Assembly (NCBI GenBank): GCA_030639555.1
Contig: DAOWCM010000004.1
Coordinates: forward strand, 1 to 26,981
DNA: 26,981 nt
DNA from: Candidatus Eiseniibacteriota bacterium
Lineage (GTDB): Bacteria; Joyebacterota; Joyebacteria; Joyebacterales; Joyebacteraceae
Direction: 5' to 3'
The position numbers and the translations under genes are program-made. Under the pieces are notes generated by a model that searched no databases, was not told the origin of the DNA, and worked only from the letters and a program-made list of their open reading frames with translations. Shown here piece after piece: positions 21,470 through 26,981 of the stretch. How positions within the stretch are numbered: position 1 is the first letter of the stretch; the number at the start of each line of letters is the position of its first letter.

Positions 21470-24094
21470 ATGAGGCCCACCATACGTCTGATCGTGCTGG
21501 CGTCGCTAACGGCGCTGGTACTCGCCGGCGCCGCGCAGGCCGGCGAGCCGTTCAAGAGGGTCATCCCTGAGAACGGCATGACCATCATTCTTGAGGAGAA
21601 CCACAGCTCCCCCGTCGTCAACCTGCGGTTCTACGTGAAGGCCGGCAGCATCTACGAGGGCGAGTATATGGGCTGCGGCATCTCCCACTTCCTGGAGCAC
21701 CTGGTCGCGAACGGGGCGACGCAGACGAGAACCGCCGAGGAGTACGAACTCGAGATAGAGAACATCGGTGGCGGCTCGAACGCCTACACGACGAAGGACC
21801 ACACGTGCTACTTCATAGAAACCTCGAGCGAGCACTTCGACAAGGCGCTCGATCTGCTCGCTGACAAGGCGATGAACATCAACATCACACAGGAAGTGGT
21901 CGACACGCAGAAGGGCATCATCGTCCGCGAGATCAACATGGGCTACGACGAGCCCGGAAGACGCATCTACAACATGTTCGGCGAGGTGATGTTCCGCGAG
22001 CAGCCCCACAAGTACCCGGTCATCGGCTACGTGGAGAACTTCGAGAGGCTGACCCGCGAGGATGCTGTCAAGTACCACGCCAACTTCTACGTCCCGAACA
22101 ACATCGTGTTCGTGGCCGCCGGCGACTTCGACACGGCAGAGGTCTACGAGAAGATCCACGAGGCGTTCAGCGGCTTCGAGCGCAGGCCGGTCGAGTTCCC
22201 TCCCCTCCACGACGAGCCCGCGCAGATGGGCCGCCGCGAACTCAGGGAAGAGCGCGACCTCGAGATGGCCTACGTCAGAGTGGGCTTCCACTCGGTGCCG
22301 CTCACGAACCCCGACATGTACCCGCTGGACATCCTGTCGCACATTCTTTCCGAAGGCAGGAGCTCCAGACTTCATCAGAGACTCGTCGACGAGCTGGGCC
22401 TCGTGTACAGTATCTCCACCTACTCGCACACGCCGTCATACGACGCCGGCACGTTCGGCGTCGTCATGACGCTGGACCCGGCCAACATCGACGCCGCCAT
22501 AGAAGTGGCGCTGGACGAGATCTACGCCCTCAAGACCAGGAAGGTCTCGAGCAACGAGCTCAGGAAGGCGAAGAAGATCAAGACGGCCGAGTTCTACTAC
22601 GAGCAGCAGGAGCTCGAGGGACGCGCCAGCAGCCTGGGCACATCCGAGCTCGGCGCCGGAAACCCCGAGTTCTGGGGCAGGATCTACGCGGAGCGCATTC
22701 AAGACACGACCGCAGAGGAGATCCGGGACGTTGTCAACCGCTACTTCTTCGACGACAACATCGGCATCGCGATCCTCGAACCCAGACGGAGTGAGCAGTC
22801 CGTGGACGTTCGCTCGACCTACGAGGCGCCTGAGGTAGGGCGCATCGAGAAGCATGTCATGGACAACGGGCTCACGGTGCTCATCAAAGAGAACCACACC
22901 AACCCGGTCGTCTCCGTCGGCAGCTTCACACTCGCCGGCGCACGGATGGACCCCGAGGGCGGCAACGGCCTGGCGAACTTCGTCGCCAACATGATGCCCC
23001 GCGGCACGAAGAAGAGAACCGGCGGGAAGATCTCAGAGACCTTCGACTCGATGGGCGCGTCCTACAAGTGCTCCGCGAATCACACTCGCATCCAGTCTGA
23101 AATGACGCTTCTCTCTGAGGACCTCGGGGACGGATTGGAGGTCTTTGCGGACATCCTCATGAACCCGAAGTTCGATACCGGAGAGATGGAGAAGGAGCGG
23201 GAGCTCATTCAGGCCAGCCTGGCCGGGCGCAGTGACAACTGGAACACGGACGCGATGGACCGGATGCTCATCGAGCTCTTCGAGAAGCACCCGTACGGCA
23301 AGTGCCCGGTCGGCACGACCGAGACGGTCGCGGCGTTCACGCGCGCCGACCTCGCTGCGCACCACGGCGCCTACGTCACCCCCAACAACACCGTGCTTAC
23401 CGTTTTCGGGGACGTCGATGGTGACGCGGCCCTGGCAATGGTCCAGCGGGCGTTCCGCGGCTGGAAGCCCGGCGACGACGTTACGCCCCGGGTCGTGAAC
23501 GAGCCCGTACGCACGGAGCCGGAGACGATGACGAGCTACCACGATCGCGCCCAGACCGTCATCTTCCGCGGCTATCACGGCATGCCCTATTCCTCCAGCG
23601 ACGGCTACGCCATGGACGTCCTGGACGCGGTCATCTCGGGCATCTACTACCCGGGCGGCTGGCTCCACACGGAGCTGCGCGGCAATCAGCTCGTCTACGT
23701 GGTTCACGCCTACAACTTCACGGGATTCGACGCCGGCTACTTCGGCATCTACGCGGCGACCTTCGAGGAGGCACTCGACCAGGCCATGGAGATAATCGAC
23801 GGCGACATGGAGCGTATCGTGACCGAACTCGTGGACGACGACGAACTCGGGAAGGCGAAGCAGCTCTGCGTGATCATGCGGCAGACATCACGGCAGACGA
23901 ACTCATCGCAGGCGAGCGACGCGGGCATAGCGGAACTCTACGGCCTGGGTTACGATCACACGGAGGACTACGCGCGGAAGATCAAGGCGATCACGGGAGA
24001 CCAGGTGCTCGCCGTCGCGCAGAAGTACCTGAGCAACCCGGTGACCATTTTGCGCCGCCCGACGCCTTCTGAGGAAGTGAGCGAGTCCAGCTAG
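21470..24094 (+). CDS. Exported M16-family zinc metalloprotease (full-length double-domain form)
   Basis: An 874-residue exported protease. Signal peptide (about 1-25, GAAQAGEPF cleavage region) leads into an active M16 half with the inverted zinc motif HFLEH (His73, Glu76, His77) and the distal Glu154 in REINMGYDE; the spacing of 76 residues is exactly the M16 rule HxxEH-x76-E. The second half (from about 460, VEKHVMDNGLTVLIKENHTNPV-like) repeats the fold, but its equivalent segment reads GLANFVANMM with no HxxEH, so it is a catalytically dead partner domain, as in pitrilysin-like and paired PqqL-type proteases. ATG 21470 has AAGGAG 7 nt upstream and begins the signal peptide; the in-frame stretch back to 21257 is non-coding leader. 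It probably degrades peptides in the periplasm. Confidence 0.95.
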   Translation: MRPTIRLIVLASLTALVLAGAAQAGEPFKRVIPENGMTIILEENHSSPVVNLRFYVKAGSIYEGEYMGCGISHFLEHLVANGATQTRTAEEYELEIENIGGGSNAYTTKDHTCYFIETSSEHFDKALDLLADKAMNINITQEVVDTQKGIIVREINMGYDEPGRRIYNMFGEVMFREQPHKYPVIGYVENFERLTREDAVKYHANFYVPNNIVFVAAGDFDTAEVYEKIHEAFSGFERRPVEFPPLHDEPAQMGRRELREERDLEMAYVRVGFHSVPLTNPDMYPLDILSHILSEGRSSRLHQRLVDELGLVYSISTYSHTPSYDAGTFGVVMTLDPANIDAAIEVALDEIYALKTRKVSSNELRKAKKIKTAEFYYEQQELEGRASSLGTSELGAGNPEFWGRIYAERIQDTTAEEIRDVVNRYFFDDNIGIAILEPRRSEQSVDVRSTYEAPEVGRIEKHVMDNGLTVLIKENHTNPVVSVGSFTLAGARMDPEGGNGLANFVANMMPRGTKKRTGGKISETFDSMGASYKCSANHTRIQSEMTLLSEDLGDGLEVFADILMNPKFDTGEMEKERELIQASLAGRSDNWNTDAMDRMLIELFEKHPYGKCPVGTTETVAAFTRADLAAHHGAYVTPNNTVLTVFGDVDGDAALAMVQRAFRGWKPGDDVTPRVVNEPVRTEPETMTSYHDRAQTVIFRGYHGMPYSSSDGYAMDVLDAVISGIYYPGGWLHTELRGNQLVYVVHAYNFTGFDAGYFGIYAATFEEALDQAMEIIDGDMERIVTELVDDDELGKAKQLCVIMRQTSRQTNSSQASDAGIAELYGLGYDHTEDYARKIKAITGDQVLAVAQKYLSNPVTILRRPTPSEEVSESS

Positions 24095-24146
24095 GAGAGC
24101 ATCGAGCGCAGCGTGCGGAGCGCCGTAACCAGGTACGGAGAACAGA

Positions 24147-24180
24147 GCGCCCGGGGGCACTGCCCTCGGGCGCCTCTTTT
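24147..24180 (+). terminator. Bidirectional intrinsic terminator between the M16 and PAP2 genes
   Basis: GCGCCCGGGG ... CCCTCGGGCGC stem (one G-U pair) followed by CTCTTTT on the plus strand. The convergent PAP2 gene stops at the T-run, so the same stem can serve both. Confidence 0.8.
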
Positions 24181-24755
24181 CACATCCTTCGAATCTCCCG
24201 CCATCTGTCCCACCGCTGACGCACCCCGACGACCAGCCAGAGAGCCAGCCGCCCGAGCAGCGCGCCGAGCACGGCTCCGGCGAGCGCGTCGAGTGGATAG
24301 TGCACTCCGACGTACACCCTCGAATACGCTACCACGACAGCAACGAAGTAGAAGAGCGGCGCGAACCGGCGGAGCCTCCACGAGGCGACCGTCGCCATCG
24401 CGAAGGAGTTGGCGGCGTGAGCAGAGGGGAAAGACATCGCGGACGACCGTCCGACGAGCAGGTGGCACTGCGCCGGGGTCAGAGCATTACAGGGGCGCAC
24501 TCTCCCCACCAGCGGCTTGATGACGCTGCAGGATATCTGGTCGGTCAGCGCGACCGCGATGATGAGCGCCACGGCGGCCATCCTGCCTCGTCGCCCGCCC
24601 CAGATGATCAGTGCGAGCCACAGCCCGATGAGCACCGGATACCAGTGTTCTTGTTGCGTGACGAAGGGCATCACAGAGTCGAGAACAGGGTGTGTGAGCT
24701 TCGTGTTCAGGAGTACAAACAGCGCCGTGTCGATGGCGACAAGCTGGTTGATCAT
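24180..24755 (-). CDS. PAP2-superfamily membrane phosphatase
   Basis: A 191-residue integral membrane lipid phosphatase. The three PAP2 signature blocks are present: KPLVGRVRP (about 81-89, KxxxxxxRP), SFPSAHAANSFA (about 109-120, PSAH in place of the usual PSGH) and SRVYVGVHYPLDALAG (about 144-159, SRxxxxxHxxxD with the catalytic His). Hydrophobic helices surround them. Known members dephosphorylate undecaprenyl pyrophosphate, phosphatidic acid or related lipids. Its ATG overlaps the stop of the upstream glycosyltransferase by 4 nt (ATGA), so the two are co-translated. The pairing suggests it recycles a polyprenyl carrier or trims a lipid-linked sugar; that is inference. Confidence 0.93.
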   Translation of the reverse strand: MINQLVAIDTALFVLLNTKLTHPVLDSVMPFVTQQEHWYPVLIGLWLALIIWGGRRGRMAAVALIIAVALTDQISCSVIKPLVGRVRPCNALTPAQCHLLVGRSSAMSFPSAHAANSFAMATVASWRLRRFAPLFYFVAVVVAYSRVYVGVHYPLDALAGAVLGALLGRLALWLVVGVRQRWDRWREIRRM

Positions 24756-26458
24756 CTGGTCGTTTTCCCTTGCCCGTCATCACGCGCCGGCGGCGGAGTG
24801 CTCTTGAGCCGTGCCTCGGACGCCTCGAGCGCGTCCCAGTGCATCCTGTAGACGACCATCTCCTTGCCACCGCAGATGAGATTCTCGTTGAGCACGACTC
24901 GATGAATGGGCTCAGCAAGCTCATCCCTCATGACAATGTCAGGGTACCAGTTGGGAAACAAGACGGCGTATTCCGGGCGCCTCGAGCGCAGGAACCTGAA
25001 CGCGGCGGTCTCGAGCCGTTCTCCGCGGCGACGGTAGTCGAGGACCTCGGGTGAGATGAGCCCCACCGTGTCCAGCACCTTCCTCTGGGAGAAGTAGGTG
25101 ATCGCGCCGACGTCGTTGAGCGCCAACACGGCGTCAGCAGGGAGGTTCTTGTCTATCCACTTGCCGATGGAGACCTGCATCTCCTCGATGTTCGCTACTT
25201 CCTTCCCGTAGACCTGGCCGCGATACCAGATGTTCCTGAACTGCGAGGCCAGGGCGAGCAGCATGAACAACCAGAGGAGGCTTCGCTCAAGCACCATTCT
25301 GGCGGGGCGTCCCATGAACTTGGCCTTGGCGAACACGCGCGCCCCGTAGCCCGCCGCACCGTAGAGCCCGACTATGCCGACGACCAGCATCAGCGGGGCA
25401 ACGGGAGCGATGTACCTCCCCTCCTGGTAACTTGCCTGCCCGAACGGAACGACTATGCCTATCGCCAGCGGGAAGAGAACCACGATGAGAGGAATGATGA
25501 AGGTGCGGTACTGGCTGTTCTCACGATAGGGCAGGAGGAAGATGAGACGCAGGAACCCCATCCCGGCGAACAGGAACAGAACGGGGTTGTTGTTGAGACC
25601 CTCGTGCAGGAAGGACATGAAGTAGTCGAAGGGGTTCGTCGTAAACGAGCGGATCAGCTCGACCTTGCTTCCGGTCGCCATCGCCGCTATCAGGCCCTTG
25701 TCCCAGAGCAGGGCCTTGGCGTAGGCCGTGTTCGGCAGGAAACCGATCCCGAATTTCTTGCTGAAGATGAGAAAGGGAGCTATGACAACGAAGAAGACGC
25801 ATATGTGGATCAGGACCGGGACGATCCAGTCTCTTGCGGCAACCTCTCTCCACCTGATCAGAGTGGCGGCGAGGGCCCGGTCGAGCATGGCTGCCACGAA
25901 GAAGACCGTGCACTCTGGACGCGCCAGCGCCGCCAGACCGAAGAGAAGCGTAGAGAAGTACTGCCTGCGGCCGCCCGCGTGGCCGTACAGGACGTGAGCC
26001 GCAACGCCCGCGAGAGAGAGCATGACCGCGAGCGTCACCTCCATACCCGACAGACTGGCCCAGACGAGCCTCGGAAGCGCACCCGCCATGATCGCGGCGA
26101 ACAGGGCCTCCCTGGGGTTTTTGGATATCGCCCGGACGAGTGTGTAGATGAAGAAGACGGTCAGGCCCAGGAACAGCACGCCGAGGAGCTTGCCCGTGAG
26201 TACGGGTTCTCCGGTTATCAGATACCCCGCGGCCGTCAGGAGAGTCCAGAGAGGCGCCGTGGAACCGGAGACCGGAATCCCGGGGTTGTAGGAGAACCCG
26301 TTGCCCAGGGCGAGATTCCTGGCGAACTGCGCGTGGATCCAGCTGTCGTCCAGTGGGAAACCGTAAGTGCCCGCGGTGCTCTGCTCCTCCCACAGGAAGT
26401 AGCCCACGGTCACCAGCATCACGACGAGCGCTATCAGTATGTGTGTGCGGATGGTCAA
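24752..26458 (-). CDS. GT-C-type multipass membrane glycosyltransferase
   Basis: About 568 residues with some ten membrane helices over the first 390 residues and a soluble C-terminal domain (about 410-568). The first outer loop has GFPLDDSWIHAQFARNLALGNG followed by NPGIPVSGSTAPLWTLL, an Asp-Asp loop and SGST-x-PLWT pattern seen in GT-C enzymes that use polyprenyl-phosphate sugars, such as mycobacterial arabinofuranosyltransferase relatives. The soluble part includes GKWIDKNLPADAVLALNDVGAITYFSQRKVLDTVGLISPE, common in this family. Substrates are unknown. The start is unsure: I prefer TTG 26458, with GAGGAG 12 nt upstream; an in-frame TTG at 26491 lacks a ribosome site. It has its own promoter and overlaps the PAP2 gene. 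Confidence 0.88.
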   Translation of the reverse strand: MTIRTHILIALVVMLVTVGYFLWEEQSTAGTYGFPLDDSWIHAQFARNLALGNGFSYNPGIPVSGSTAPLWTLLTAAGYLITGEPVLTGKLLGVLFLGLTVFFIYTLVRAISKNPREALFAAIMAGALPRLVWASLSGMEVTLAVMLSLAGVAAHVLYGHAGGRRQYFSTLLFGLAALARPECTVFFVAAMLDRALAATLIRWREVAARDWIVPVLIHICVFFVVIAPFLIFSKKFGIGFLPNTAYAKALLWDKGLIAAMATGSKVELIRSFTTNPFDYFMSFLHEGLNNNPVLFLFAGMGFLRLIFLLPYRENSQYRTFIIPLIVVLFPLAIGIVVPFGQASYQEGRYIAPVAPLMLVVGIVGLYGAAGYGARVFAKAKFMGRPARMVLERSLLWLFMLLALASQFRNIWYRGQVYGKEVANIEEMQVSIGKWIDKNLPADAVLALNDVGAITYFSQRKVLDTVGLISPEVLDYRRRGERLETAAFRFLRSRRPEYAVLFPNWYPDIVMRDELAEPIHRVVLNENLICGGKEMVVYRMHWDALEASEARLKSTPPPARDDGQGKTTR

Positions 26459-26552
26459 ATCCGGCTCACACTCCTCTCCCCCGGCGGTCAAGGACGGTCG
26501 CGCCGCACGTCGAACGTCGAGCAGACCGCGCCGCTACAGACCGTGACCCCGT

Positions 26553-26581
26553 ATGCTATCCGCAAGACCGCGCCACGTCAA
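26553..26581 (-). promoter_or_regulatory. Promoter of the glycosyltransferase-PAP2 operon
   Basis: Minus-strand TTGACG (plus 26576-26581), 17-bp spacer, TAGCAT (plus 26553-26558), about 90 nt before the preferred start. Confidence 0.7.
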
Positions 26582-26621
26582 CAGTGGTCCGGCCGCACCG
26601 AGAAAGCCCTTCCGTACAAGC

Positions 26622-26651
26622 CGTGGGCCCGGGGAAACCCCCGGGCCCACG
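26622..26651 (-). terminator. Strong hairpin after the right-edge gene
   Basis: CGTGGGCCCGGGG-AAAC-CCCCGGGCCCACG, a perfect 13-bp stem with a 4-nt loop, 27 nt past the stop of the gene at the right edge. Only a weak T-run follows. Confidence 0.65.
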
Positions 26652-26678
26652 ATTGCCTCAATCAGCAGAATGCCGATT

Positions 26679-26981
26679 CTAGCGATACAACGACTTGATG
26701 CTGCCCCAGCTGACCGACTCGACCGGGCTGGTAGGAACCTCGTACCAGAGGTCGTCGATCATGACACCGGCGTCGCCGCCGGCACCCGGACCACACCCGT
26801 TCTCCGTGGTGTACATGATCCACAGGAACCCGCCCCAGCTGTACGGGGGAAGGTCGAACTGGGTGATGTCAAAGCCGATGTTCAGACCCGTGCCGCCCCA
26901 GCCGTCGCAGGAGCCGAAGTCACCCCAGTACGACACGATGCCGTAGTAGTCGCCACCGGCCGTGCCGTAGAAAGCGCAGTA
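26679..26981 (-). CDS. C-terminal part of an unidentified, probably surface or secreted protein
   Basis: The frame is open to the window edge; the last 100 residues are visible. Composition is Gly, Tyr, Trp and Asp rich with beta-type alternation (GTAGGDYYGIVSYWGDFG, GLNIGFDITQFDLP, GGFLWIMYTTENGCGPG), as in extracellular beta-sandwich proteins. Two Cys (GSCDGW and NGCGPG) could pair. It ends PVESVSWGSIKSLYR, a short motif after an acidic spacer that looks like a C-terminal tag. No FlgD-like sorting domain is present. I cannot name it. An internal GTG at 26936 is not a credible start, since the frame continues upstream with the same composition. Confidence 0.7.
   Translation of the reverse strand, partial: YCAFYGTAGGDYYGIVSYWGDFGSCDGWGGTGLNIGFDITQFDLPPYSWGGFLWIMYTTENGCGPGAGGDAGVMIDDLWYEVPTSPVESVSWGSIKSLYR

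Noticed and set aside
25604..26698. 364-codon plus-strand open frame opposite the glycosyltransferase
   Set aside because: Composition is typical of an antisense frame; the opposite strand has membrane helices and a promoter.

Overview
The window is GC-rich and gene-dense. It comes from a Gram-negative (diderm) bacterium with bacterial tRNA genes, sigma70-type promoters (TTGACN, about 17 bp, TANNNT) and frequent TTG/GTG starts. The diderm reading rests on a tripartite RND efflux system with a TolC-type outer-membrane channel, and on predicted lipoproteins. A giant gingipain-like (C25) protease ends in a FlgD-like domain with the motif QNCPNPFNP, and there is a GlmU-like protein of the Bacteroidetes type. 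Together these suggest the FCB superphylum or an uncultivated relative (Eisenbacteria-, Krumholzibacteria- or Latescibacteria-like). That placement is inference; no rRNA is present.

Layout. 1-3425 is the start of a division/cell-wall (dcw) operon read on the minus strand: promoter with MraZ operator, mraZ, an unusual STAS-domain gene, rsmH, ftsL-like, ftsI (cut by the window edge). 3754-8487 is a 1577-residue secreted C25 protease with its own near-consensus promoter and a leader of about 190 nt. 8801-9108 holds divergent tRNA-Ala(GGC) and tRNA-Leu(CAA) genes. 9231-11911 carries a small lipoprotein (minus), a Yip1-like membrane protein and a double-PDZ secreted protein (both plus). 12050-20160 is a minus-strand run of tolC-like, membrane-fusion protein, RND pump, rsgA and a GlmU-like gene, probably one operon. 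20354-21121 is an inositol-monophosphatase-family gene, divergent from an M16 zinc metalloprotease (21470-24094). 24180-26458 is a two-gene operon of a GT-C glycosyltransferase and a PAP2 phosphatase. The window ends in the C-terminus of an unidentified surface-type protein.

The content is mostly core envelope biology: septal wall synthesis, envelope transport, surface glycan or lipid modification, and secreted proteolysis. No CRISPR, phage, transposon or obvious defence system is visible. The most unusual items are the STAS gene between mraZ and rsmH, the textbook MraZ operator of three 10-bp-phased repeats, an in-frame 30-bp tandem repeat giving TolC an acidic Asp/Ala/Pro tail, an imperfect palindrome over the efflux-operon -10 box, and a catalytic-domain-free double-PDZ protein with a Leu/Glu-rich linker.
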